6,460 bases of DNA from Candidatus Woesearchaeota archaeon (GTDB taxonomy: Archaea; Nanobdellota; Nanobdellia; Woesearchaeales; UBA11576): positions 1-6,460 of the forward strand of contig JALWQS010000065.1 of the NCBI GenBank assembly GCA_027083015.1. Reading direction: 5' to 3'. Under the pieces are notes generated by a model. It saw only the letters and a list, made by a program, of their open reading frames with translations, did not search any database and was not told the origin of the DNA. Shown here piece after piece: positions 1 through 5,617 of this stretch. The position numbers and the translations under genes were made by a program. Numbering within the stretch: position 1 is the stretch's first letter; the number at the start of each line of letters is the position of its first letter.

Positions 1-500
1 CCTTTATCAAGATCTGCTTTACTGAGGACTTCCCATATGCCATCAACGACATTGTTCCAGGCAGTCTCTATGGTTGAAGCCCCTTCTTCTGTTACGTAGC
101 TGGCAAGGAATCTCTCCATACCAAGTTCTTGGAGTTTATCGACTGAAGGTTTGCCGTTGAACCATGCTGAATACCCGGGTTTTTGATCCTGACTGACCAG
201 ATGTTCAACAATTGTTGGTAAGACTGCTGTGGCGATTGTCTCTTCGAGGCTTACAGGAATCCATCCTTGTTCGGTAGGAGCTAGAGCATTGCTTTTGGAT
301 ATCTTTATAGAAAAACGATAATCATCAGAATTATCCCTCTGGGGCAGTTCCTCATAGACAGGTTTTAGATCTTCAAGTTCGTGATTCCTTGGTTCATAAA
401 GAAAAGCAGTAAATCGGCTGGTCTTTTCTACAAGCCGCTCAAGTGTTTCCTGATTATTGGGTTTTTTGAAGAGCGGATGGTCGGATTCAAAATCAGTAAT
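1..500 (-). CDS. Unrecognised protein, 5' part only (runs off the left edge)
   Basis: An uninterrupted frame of about 166 codons runs from 500 down to 1 with no stop, so the C terminus is missing. The product is mixed and soluble-looking, with no signal peptide or membrane segment. It begins ITDFESDHPLFKK and later contains RFTAFLYEPRNHELEDL, GWIPVSLEETIATAVLPTIVEH and AWNNVVDGIWEVL. I recognise no family or catalytic motif. No in-frame ATG, GTG or TTG lies between the upstream in-frame stop (513-515) and the first internal ATG at 117-119, which would discard about 127 coding-looking residues. I chose ATT at 498-500 because an eight-base SD lies 6 nt upstream of it. A frameshift joining the ATG-ATG at 514-519 to this frame is the alternative. 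A BRE/TATA promoter lies at 553-567. The frame is well supported; the exact start is uncertain. Confidence 0.72.
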   Translation of the reverse strand, partial: MTDFESDHPLFKKPNNQETLERLVEKTSRFTAFLYEPRNHELEDLKPVYEELPQRDNSDDYRFSIKISKSNALAPTEQGWIPVSLEETIATAVLPTIVEHLVSQDQKPGYSAWFNGKPSVDKLQELGMERFLASYVTEEGASTIETAWNNVVDGIWEVLSKADLDK

Positions 501-506
501 TGTGCA

Positions 507-514
507 ATCACCTC
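507..514 (-). promoter_or_regulatory. Strong Shine-Dalgarno deciding an ATT start
   Basis: On the minus strand GAGGTGAT matches eight consecutive bases of the complement of the archaeal 16S rRNA 3' end (AGGAGGTGATCC). It ends 6 nt before the ATT at 500-498. No ATG, GTG or TTG stands in the open frame at this distance. The site overlaps the three-codon ORF ATG-ATG-AGG-TGA (519-508). Confidence 0.6.
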
Positions 515-552
515 ATCATTGCTACTTATGAGTAAAGACAATATCTGAACTT

Positions 553-567
553 CTATTTAAACCTTTC
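553..567 (-). promoter_or_regulatory. BRE/TATA promoter of the left-edge gene
   Basis: The minus strand reads GAAAGGTTTAAATAG, a purine-rich BRE followed by an archaeal TATA box (TTTAAATA). A start site about 26 nt downstream falls near 530. That gives a 5' leader of roughly 30 nt containing the SD. The same GAAARGTTTAAATA core recurs at 3050-3063. Confidence 0.65.
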
Positions 568-716
568 TATTTTTCACTACTGTTGCGTAGTCTGATTCGT
601 TTTAAAAAGAACTATTATAAGGTGAACGGTGGTTTTTCTGCTTTAATATCGCTCGTAAGAGCTTAATATTATGAAATATGATAAAGAATGGGAAAATATT
701 TTCTTAAGGTAGAACA
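568..716. other. AT-rich intergenic stretch with one small stem-loop
   Basis: No gene-sized frame is supported here. The stretch holds a stem-loop at 645-670 and a perfect 12-base palindrome (GAAAATATTTTC, 692-703) just beyond the stop codon of the gene ending at 717. It also holds a + strand 13-codon ORF (MKYDKEWENIFLR, 671-712) with no visible SD; I do not call that ORF a gene. TTTTAAAAA at 600-608 resembles a weak TATA box. No clear poly-T terminator is visible for the minus-strand gene ending at 717. Confidence 0.5.
645..670. repeat. Stem-loop with GNRA-type tetraloop
   Basis: GCTC (651-654) pairs with GAGC (659-662) around a GTAA loop. Beyond an asymmetric internal loop (C650 against 663-665), AATAT (645-649) pairs with ATATT (666-670). 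It lies 47 bp beyond the stop codon of the 725-codon gene, so it could mark that transcript's 3' end. The pairing is visible; the role is inference. Confidence 0.4.
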
Positions 717-2894
717 TTACTTCCTTTTAGATGCTTTACTCTTAGAAGACCTTTTTTTGGACTTAGAAGGCTTATTCTTCTTGCTTCTGCTCTTAGAAGA
801 TTTATTGGAAGATTTTTTAGGCTTCTTAGAAGACTTTGCCTTTTTCTTTGCTTTCTTCTTTGCCTGAGCCTTACCTCCATGCGCTGCGACTATCCTCTTA
901 ACATACTCTTCAGAATCATCATCACCAGACTTCAAAGCCACAATGATCTTGATTATTATGCCAAGAACGAAAGACACTACTGCAATGATGGAGAGGTCAT
1001 TAGTCCACACCGTCATATCTGAAAAGAATAGTATGATAGCTGCGCCGACAAGCAGAAAAGCTATAACTACCAGAAAATTACCGAAGAAACGCCAACCTCG
1101 ATAATCTGAACTTCCATTATCAGAAACGTGCTTTTTATTCTTAGCATCCTTAAGTGATCTTGACTTATCAACAGCTTCCTTATGATAAGCGTTAAAAAGT
1201 TCTTTATCAGCTTTCTTCAGGGCCTTCTTCTGGGCCTTAACCTCACGGGCGTAAACCTTTAGCTCTTTATTCTTGGCCTTTATCTCTTTTTTCTTCTCCT
1301 TAAGAGCTTCCTGCTGAAGAGCGATCATCTCCTGAAGCTTATCAACAGTAGTGGCCAGCTTCTCAAAATTCTTTTTTTGGACAAACTCTTCCTTGTTCTT
1401 GATCATGTGGTACTTAAGACGCTTATTGATGTCCTTGAGGTCCTGCTGATCAAACATCTCCTGTTGGATATTGGCGATGTCCTTATGCATGTTTTCAAAC
1501 TCTTTCTGGATGACATCAAGTTCAGCTTCTAGCTCTTCCTGTAAGACGAGACGCGATAACTCTTTCTCGGTCTTCTTGGACAAGACAGAGATATCCTGAG
1601 AATTGGCCTTGATATTCTTGCTCAATCCCTGAGATTCCTGCTTCAACTGCTTATCTATCTTTGAGGATTCCTCCTTGATGCGTCGGTAGATATCGTCAAA
1701 TCTTGATTTTGTATTGTCTTGTAATTGTTTGACCTTCTGTGAGAGGGTAGCAAAAGATTCTGAAAGCTCGTCCTTGGAAGCGAGTTTCTTACGGGCTTCC
1801 TTGAGCTGTCTTAAAGCATCATCAATACCATCTTTTGTAGAGTCAAATTCCTTATTTATATCATCTATAAGGTTCTGGACCTGTTTCTTGGTGACAAAAT
1901 TCTTTGACTCTTTCTTCACTCCTTTCTCAAAAGAATCCAGTTCTTTGCTGATAAGGAGCATCTTCTTCTTGGTGCTTTCAGCAAACTCTGCAACAGAATC
2001 CTCGAGACTTTCCGCATATTTTTCAAGACCGTTCAACAGCTTAGAAGTGGTGATGTTTATTTTATTATCCAACTTCTTGGTCTCTGAAATTATCTTATCA
2101 TTAAGTTCCGCTTCAGAAGATTCTAAAGCACTATCAAGCTTATCCAGGCGCTTATCAAAGGCTTTGAGATCCTTGGTGACGTCTGTTTTTAGAGCGAACC
2201 TTTTTTCAAAGGATTTCTGTGAAGATCTTATATCTGCAACGGTTTTTTTGATAGCATCAAACTCCTTGTTGATATCATCGACGAGGGATTCTACCTGATC
2301 TACAGAAACTTTGGATTTCACGTCAGACTTCAGAGCCTTGACCAGTTTCTCGGTCTTATCAGCCCGTCTGTTGAGCTTTTGGGAACGTTTCTCTAACTCT
2401 TCTTTAGTGATCGTATCCTTGATGTTCCTTAACTCATCAATGCCCTTCTTGACCTTCTTGAACTCGTCGTTGACATCACTGACCAGTTCCTTTATCTGCT
2501 TCTCAGTAGCGCCGTGCTTTTCTAAAGCAGCAAGATCGGTCTGAAGCTTCTTAAGTTCATTGTTCCATGTGACTGCCTGTTTTTCATATTCTGCTTCGCT
2601 GACAGAACGTTTATCAAGATCCTCAAGTTTCTTTTCGACATCCCAGAGCTTCTTCATGTTCTCGTTAAGCTCTCCGATCTTTATCTTCAGGATGTTGAAC
2701 TTATCAACAGTAACGAGATCGGTCTTGGCATCCTTGACCAATTGTTTGACCTCAGCGATCTTAACGCCCTGTTGGTGCTGGTTCTCCTTTAGATGAAGTA
2801 TGTCCTGCTTGATCCTGTCAAATGCTTTTTGCAAGGCCTCATTAAGCTTGGAATTAGTTCGTTTAGAATTATCGTTTCCTGTTCTTGATATCAT
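717..2894 (-). CDS. 725-aa membrane-anchored coiled-coil protein with Lys/Ser-rich tail
   Basis: I recognise no named family. Residues 1-590 are almost entirely charged heptad-like helix rich in Lys, Glu, Asp and Leu, predicted coiled coil. A 12-residue motif, [IV]xxL[VI]xDINKEF-like, recurs at residues 134-145, 201-212 and 339-350, with a degenerate copy at 455-466, suggesting internal duplication. Two hydrophobic helices follow at about 603-624 and 633-655, joined by a short loop, so the coiled coil and the tail should face the same side, probably the cytoplasm. The tail from about 669 is dominated by Lys, Ser and Ala (KKKAKKKAKSSKKPKK and similar) and resembles histone H1-type basic tails, so binding to nucleic acid or acidic polymer is possible but unproven. 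The start is the ATG at 2894, with AGAGG about 8 nt upstream. The gene is probably transcribed from the promoter at 3050-3063 through a leader of about 130 nt. A structural scaffold or a membrane-chromosome tether is speculative. Confidence 0.88.
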   Translation of the reverse strand: MISRTGNDNSKRTNSKLNEALQKAFDRIKQDILHLKENQHQQGVKIAEVKQLVKDAKTDLVTVDKFNILKIKIGELNENMKKLWDVEKKLEDLDKRSVSEAEYEKQAVTWNNELKKLQTDLAALEKHGATEKQIKELVSDVNDEFKKVKKGIDELRNIKDTITKEELEKRSQKLNRRADKTEKLVKALKSDVKSKVSVDQVESLVDDINKEFDAIKKTVADIRSSQKSFEKRFALKTDVTKDLKAFDKRLDKLDSALESSEAELNDKIISETKKLDNKINITTSKLLNGLEKYAESLEDSVAEFAESTKKKMLLISKELDSFEKGVKKESKNFVTKKQVQNLIDDINKEFDSTKDGIDDALRQLKEARKKLASKDELSESFATLSQKVKQLQDNTKSRFDDIYRRIKEESSKIDKQLKQESQGLSKNIKANSQDISVLSKKTEKELSRLVLQEELEAELDVIQKEFENMHKDIANIQQEMFDQQDLKDINKRLKYHMIKNKEEFVQKKNFEKLATTVDKLQEMIALQQEALKEKKKEIKAKNKELKVYAREVKAQKKALKKADKELFNAYHKEAVDKSRSLKDAKNKKHVSDNGSSDYRGWRFFGNFLVVIAFLLVGAAIILFFSDMTVWTNDLSIIAVVSFVLGIIIKIIVALKSGDDDSEEYVKRIVAAHGGKAQAKKKAKKKAKSSKKPKKSSNKSSKSRSKKNKPSKSKKRSSKSKASKRK

Positions 2895-2937
2895 ATTTAT
2901 GCCTCTGTTCTGTGATTTAGGAACTGTCTTACGTTAT

Positions 2938-2967
2938 CTTGATCAGATATTTCTTAATCAGATATTT
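2938..2967. repeat. Tandem 15-bp repeat, two copies, upstream of the 725-aa gene
   Basis: CTTRATCAGATATTT occurs twice head to tail (2938-2952 and 2953-2967), differing only at R (G, then A). The first copy includes the palindrome TGATCA (2940-2945). The copies lie 44-73 bp upstream of the ATG at 2894, inside the probable leader. They could be a duplicated protein-binding site or an RNA element; the sequence does not say which. Confidence 0.6.
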
Positions 2968-2968
2968 G

Positions 2969-3017
2969 CTTTGATTGCGCAACCCCCCGAATATCAAAAC
3001 TGTCTTAGTTAGGACAG
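2969..3017 (-). promoter_or_regulatory. Two hairpins in the probable leader of the 725-aa gene
   Basis: On the + strand CTGTC (3000-3004) pairs with GACAG (3013-3017), with an additional wobble pair and a six-base loop. Next to it TTTGAT (2970-2975) pairs with ATCAAA (2993-2998) around a loop carrying a run of six C (six G in the minus-strand RNA). A start near 3027 from the 3050-3063 promoter would place both at the very 5' end of the transcript. The ten-base word AACTGTCTTA also occurs twice here (2922-2931, 2998-3007). No known riboswitch consensus is recognised. Confidence 0.35.
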
Positions 3018-3049
3018 CGTTTTACTACCACTCAAGAAAACTCACTGCT

Positions 3050-3063
3050 TATTTAAACTTTTC
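3050..3063 (-). promoter_or_regulatory. BRE/TATA promoter reading toward the 725-aa gene
   Basis: The minus strand reads GAAAAGTTTAAATA, nearly identical to the promoter at 553-567. The expected start is about 3027, leaving a leader of roughly 130 nt before the ATG at 2894, unusually long for an archaeal mRNA. The core TTTAAA is palindromic, so weak + strand activity (start near 3081) cannot be excluded. Confidence 0.6.
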
Positions 3064-3128
3064 GGTAGTGAAAATGCTCTTTATCATAATTTAAGGCTTC
3101 TAAAGACCTGTAAAGCAGATGTGGCGGA

Positions 3129-3641
3129 TTAAAAACTCAAATGATCAGGCTCAAACCTTCCTGGTTTAGCATCAGATCGAGTAACTGTTCCGGAACGAGC
3201 AGTCTTTAAAGGCTTTCGCCAGAACTTGCCGCAATGACTGCAATAGTAGATCAGCCTATGTTCATGAACACGGACACGTAAGGTTTTACCAGGGACCAGA
3301 AACCTGTAACAATGCTGACAGTACAGGCGTTTATACTTAGAAGGGATGCGTAACTTGAACTTCATGGCGACTTTACGCGCCAAAGAGACATAACGATCAG
3401 CTAAGGAAGGATCCTTGTTGAAGACTGCACGTGCTTTTTCAAACAAAGAGATCATGTGCTTGCGGGCTAAAACTAATTGTTTGGCAGGCTTCTTAGAATA
3501 ACGTTGTCTTGAACGCCTTCCGCGACGGGAACTGCCAGTTGAGATGCGCTTGTCAGAAGCACCAGCGTCATGAGTTTCCTTATGGGCTTCCTTACTGACT
3601 TCTTCACTAAGATCCTTACGAACTTTCTTAAGAACTGCCAT
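3129..3641 (-). CDS. rnp4: Ribonuclease P protein component 4 (Rpp21/Rpr2 family)
   Basis: This is a protein subunit of archaeal RNase P, which together with the catalytic RNA removes 5' leaders from precursor tRNAs in the cytoplasm; Rpp21 pairs with Rpp29. The family core spans about residues 54-145 of 170. It has two N-terminal helices (QLVLARKHMISLFEKA, ADRYVSLARKVAMKF), then basic RIPSKYKR, and the zinc ribbon formed by C108-x2-C111 and C134-x2-C137, with Arg-rich strands between. All four zinc ligands are present. Residues 1-50 are an extra low-complexity basic extension (RRGRRSRQR) and the last 25 residues also lie outside the core, so the protein is longer than the usual 100-120 residues. 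I chose the ATG at 3641. A possible upstream TTG at 3665 lies upstream of the start site predicted by the TATA box. It is divergent from the coiled-coil/PUA operon. Confidence 0.93.
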   Translation of the reverse strand: MAVLKKVRKDLSEEVSKEAHKETHDAGASDKRISTGSSRRGRRSRQRYSKKPAKQLVLARKHMISLFEKARAVFNKDPSLADRYVSLARKVAMKFKLRIPSKYKRLYCQHCYRFLVPGKTLRVRVHEHRLIYYCSHCGKFWRKPLKTARSGTVTRSDAKPGRFEPDHLSF

Positions 3642-3666
3642 GATGGGAATAGAAGAACACCCCAAA

Positions 3667-3676
3667 ATTTATAAAC
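3667..3676. promoter_or_regulatory. Shared near-palindromic TATA box for divergent transcription
   Basis: ATTTATAAAC contains TTTATAAA, which reads as a TATA box on both strands (TTTATAAAC on +, TTTATAAAT on -). About 26 nt from its centre lies roughly 3698 on the + strand, matching a leaderless start at the ATG 3699. On the minus strand it is about 3645, a 4-5 nt leader before the ATG at 3641. No second TATA candidate fits in the 57-bp gap. Confidence 0.6.
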
Positions 3677-3698
3677 ACTCCTCTTTGAAAACCGCCTC

Positions 3699-4973
3699 AT
3701 GAAGTGGCTGAAAAAACTGCTTAAAAGAGAGCCAAAAGAACCGGAAGAAGAGGAAGAGATACAGATAGAACTCACAAGGCTGGATCAATGGGTAGAGAAA
3801 AAGCTGACTATGGGTTTCTCAAAGATACAGGCCAGCATAAAAGAAGACCTGAAAAAGATAGATGAACTTGCAGAGAGGTTGAAAGAAGAACTTAAAGAGC
3901 TGAAAGAAGCAGGCCTAAGAAACGACAAGATTACAGAACGAGAAAGACAGATAATGGAAGGCAATAGGGAATCATACATCCACCAGCACAAGATCTTCAT
4001 AAATAAGATGGATATTCCTGAAACACTGACCTACAAGAACACCTCAGAATTCTGCGAAGAGTTTGAGCAACTGCTGCTGCAACTGGCAAAAAGCACAGGA
4101 AAAAGCCACCTGATAATGAGCGAGTTTTTCCTGAAGAATTCAAAACAGATCAACAAGACGATAAAAGCGATGTCAGATATCAACTCAGGGATAAAGGAAC
4201 AGATGCAAGACTATGATATAGACCTGGAAGCTAATGAACAGCTGAAAAGACTGATAACAGAACTCAAAGCAAAGACCCGGCGACAAAAGGAGATAAGAGA
4301 AGAGACCGAGACGCTGAAGACCAAACTCTCAAACTCAAGGCAGATGAAACAAAAGATTGAGAAGCAGATATCACAACTAAAAGAGTCAGAATCCTACAAT
4401 GAGTTCCAGAGACTCAACAGTAAAAAAGAGGAAGAATGGGACAAGCTGAAAGACGCAGAGACAGAGATCAACAACCTTTTCTCAGCCATAAACAGACCTA
4501 TGAAAAAATTCAAGAGGATAGCGTTCGATGACGTCAATACTATTCAGGCATACTTAGAAAATCCTGTAAGCGCACTGACAGAAGACGCAGAAGAAAAGAT
4601 ACTGAGGATTCTGAAAAGCCTAAAACAAGCGGTCAGCGAGAATAAACTGAGCCTGAAAGAGAAAGATTTAGAAAAATATAAGGAAAGGATAGACAGCATA
4701 ACAAAAGAAAAGATTGAGAAGACAAAAGACCAGTACCTAAGAGCAAAAAAAGAGATCAAAGAGATAGACCAGAAGATAAGAAACAACCGTGCATTACAAG
4801 AACTCAATGACCTGAACTACAAGATGGAACACGCAACCAACCAGGTAGAGTTGCTTAATGACAAGCTGGAAAAAAATCAGAAAGATGGTGAGAAGATAAA
4901 CATAGGTGAGCTTAAAGAAAAGACAGAAAAAAAGCTGGAAAGAACATTTGATAAGAAGATAAGGATAATATGA
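3699..4973 (+). CDS. 424-aa soluble coiled-coil protein, unknown function
   Basis: I recognise no named family. It starts with a short amphipathic, basic segment (MKWLKKLLKR), then an acidic stretch (EPKEPEEEEE). Heptad-rich coiled coils cover about residues 40-90, 175-260 and 315-395. Two less repetitive segments look like conserved small domains: about 93-150 (IFINKMDIPETLTYKNTSEF to KSHLIMSEFF) and about 260-310 (INRPMKKFKRIAFDDV, YLENPVSAL, ILRILKSLKQAV). There is no Walker A motif, signal peptide or membrane span, so it is not an SMC/Rad50 ATPase despite similar composition. The ATG is probably leaderless, 27 bp from the TATA centre. Its stop overlaps the next start as ATGA, implying co-translation with the Nip7-like protein. 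A scaffold role in RNA or ribosome maturation is suggested only by its neighbours. Confidence 0.85.
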   Translation: MKWLKKLLKREPKEPEEEEEIQIELTRLDQWVEKKLTMGFSKIQASIKEDLKKIDELAERLKEELKELKEAGLRNDKITERERQIMEGNRESYIHQHKIFINKMDIPETLTYKNTSEFCEEFEQLLLQLAKSTGKSHLIMSEFFLKNSKQINKTIKAMSDINSGIKEQMQDYDIDLEANEQLKRLITELKAKTRRQKEIREETETLKTKLSNSRQMKQKIEKQISQLKESESYNEFQRLNSKKEEEWDKLKDAETEINNLFSAINRPMKKFKRIAFDDVNTIQAYLENPVSALTEDAEEKILRILKSLKQAVSENKLSLKEKDLEKYKERIDSITKEKIEKTKDQYLRAKKEIKEIDQKIRNNRALQELNDLNYKMEHATNQVELLNDKLEKNQKDGEKINIGELKEKTEKKLERTFDKKIRII

Positions 4974-5440
4974 TAAACGAATATATAAGACAGTACACAG
5001 AAGAGAGCATCCCTGACATACACCAAGTAGGAAGACGGTTCTACCAGATAGCTCCGGAAACCTACAAGATCATGCAAGCAGCCAGCAAAAGGCTGAACAG
5101 GGAACCGGAGAACGCAGGATTATACTTAGGAGAGATAAAAGGAAAACATTTTAGACCTGGATTTCCGCTGCTTGACCTGCTAGGAAAGATGAGTGAAAAG
5201 AAAGTGGTGATAGATGACAAAGCAGAATGGCTATTCCTGTGTGGAAGAGACATATTCGGAAAATCAATAGTCAAGGCTAACGTGAAGACCGGACCCGCAC
5301 TTATAACTAACAAGAGAGATGAAGTGTTGGGAACAGGAAACGTGCTTAACCTAAAAAACAAGAACAAGACAGCGATAAAGAACATAATAGACAGGGGAGA
5401 TCTGCTGAGAAGAGAGATGAACAAGAAAAGCAAGCTTTAA
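4970..5440 (+). CDS. nip7: Nip7-like PUA-domain RNA-binding protein (ribosome biogenesis)
   Basis: The length (156 aa) and layout fit archaeal Nip7 homologues: an N-terminal pre-PUA region to about residue 75, then a PUA domain at about 76-148. Diagnostic segments are LYLGEIKGKHFRPGFPLLDL, then KVVIDDKAEWLFLCGRDIFG and IVKANVKTGPALITNKRDEV, leading into VLGTGNVL and ending IIDRGDLLRREM. The pattern AEWLF-x-GRD-x-G followed by a late DRGDLLRRE is typical of this family from recall. The known role is binding pre-rRNA during large-subunit assembly in eukaryotes; archaeal members bind RNA through the PUA domain. The start overlaps the preceding stop as ATGA, so translation is probably coupled. 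The stop codon TAA lies inside the TATA box of the next transcript. Another PUA protein of similar size is possible but less likely. Confidence 0.75.
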   Translation: MINEYIRQYTEESIPDIHQVGRRFYQIAPETYKIMQAASKRLNREPENAGLYLGEIKGKHFRPGFPLLDLLGKMSEKKVVIDDKAEWLFLCGRDIFGKSIVKANVKTGPALITNKRDEVLGTGNVLNLKNKNKTAIKNIIDRGDLLRREMNKKSKL

Positions 5441-5444
5441 ATAT
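5432..5444 (+). promoter_or_regulatory. BRE/TATA promoter overlapping the stop codon of the PUA gene
   Basis: AAGCTTTAAATAT is among the best TATA-type elements in the window. It overlaps the stop codon at 5438-5440. The expected start, 26-27 nt downstream of the TATA centre, is 5466-5467, just before the copied tRNA-Ser 5' end whose tRNA portion begins at 5469. Confidence 0.65.
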
Positions 5445-5466
5445 GAAACGAAAAAACTTGAAAATG

Positions 5467-5483
5467 ATGCCGTCGTGGCACAA
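5467..5483 (+). repeat. Upstream copy of a 17-bp direct repeat (tRNA-Ser 5' end)
   Basis: ATGCCGTCGTGGCACAA here is identical to 5601-5617, a period of 134 bp. The downstream copy forms the start of the intact tRNA-Ser gene; this copy is not part of an intact tRNA. Confidence 0.9.
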
Positions 5484-5550
5484 TCATGGGCGCTACAAAC
5501 TTAGCGCTTACGTTAAGCGGGATGGATTTCACGTTGTTCAACCCATCGTA
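5467..5550 (+). ncRNA. Candidate transcript starting with a tRNA-Ser 5' fragment
   Basis: Positions 5469-5483 equal nucleotides 1-15 of the tRNA-Ser gene (acceptor 5' strand, positions 8-9, D-stem 5' strand and the start of the D loop). After that the sequence departs from the tRNA, and no matching 3' acceptor strand (CGGCGGC-like) follows before 5600. Hairpins are visible: GCGCTA (5490-5495) with TAGCGC (5502-5507); a mutually exclusive one, CGCTTA (5505-5510) with TAAGCG (5514-5519); and GATGG (5521-5525) with CCATC (5543-5547). The promoter at 5432-5444 would start RNA exactly here. The alternatives are a decayed partial tRNA duplicate or an insertion scar. I do not see convincing C/D or H/ACA boxes. 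The 3' end is a guess. Confidence 0.35.
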
Positions 5551-5566
5551 CTATAAGAACTGTAAA

Positions 5567-5575
5567 CTTAAAAAA
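5567..5575 (+). promoter_or_regulatory. Probable TATA-like element of tRNA-Ser
   Basis: CTTAAAAAA is AT-rich and centred about 32 bp upstream of the mature tRNA 5' end, giving a short leader for RNase P to remove. It is a poorer match to the archaeal TATA consensus than the element at 5432-5444, which lies upstream of the copied tRNA 5' end. Confidence 0.4.
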
Positions 5576-5600
5576 CAACGGATCAACATTAATTAATTGA

Positions 5601-5617
5601 ATGCCGTCGTGGCACAA
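5601..5617 (+). repeat. Downstream copy of the 17-bp direct repeat
   Basis: This is identical to 5467-5483. Two bases precede the tRNA and the other 15 are tRNA positions 1-15. The 117 bp between the copies (5484-5600) contain the hairpins and the weaker tRNA promoter. Confidence 0.9.

Noticed and set aside
671..712. 13-codon + strand ORF (MKYDKEWENIFLR)
   Set aside because: It is too short, lacks an SD and lies in AT-rich intergenic DNA where such ORFs arise by chance.
1714..2796. Series of + strand frames (1714-2298, 2311-2544, 2560-2796) opposite the coiled-coil gene
   Set aside because: They are Ser/Leu/Phe-rich antisense products of Lys/Glu codons in the minus-strand gene, with no SD or promoter; the coiled-coil frame is continuous and its repeats are coherent.
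2800..3012. 70-codon + strand frame
   Set aside because: It is antisense to the start of the 725-aa gene and runs through its leader repeats; no plausible protein features.
3473..3775. 100-codon minus-strand frame across the divergent promoter
   Set aside because: It overlaps both RNase P protein 4 and the start of the coiled-coil gene, crosses the TATA box and is low-complexity Ser-rich.
3699..4973. SMC/Rad50-type ATPase
   Set aside because: Coiled-coil composition alone suggests it, but no Walker A, Walker B or signature motif is present and the length is far too short.
5062..5433. 123-codon minus-strand frame opposite the PUA gene
   Set aside because: It is antisense to a well-supported Nip7-like protein; hydrophobic composition is the expected shadow effect.
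5469..5600. Second complete or split tRNA upstream of tRNA-Ser
   Set aside because: Only the first 15 nt match. There is no anticodon arm with a seven-base loop, no T arm, no 3' acceptor strand, and no long terminal complement expected for a split-tRNA half.
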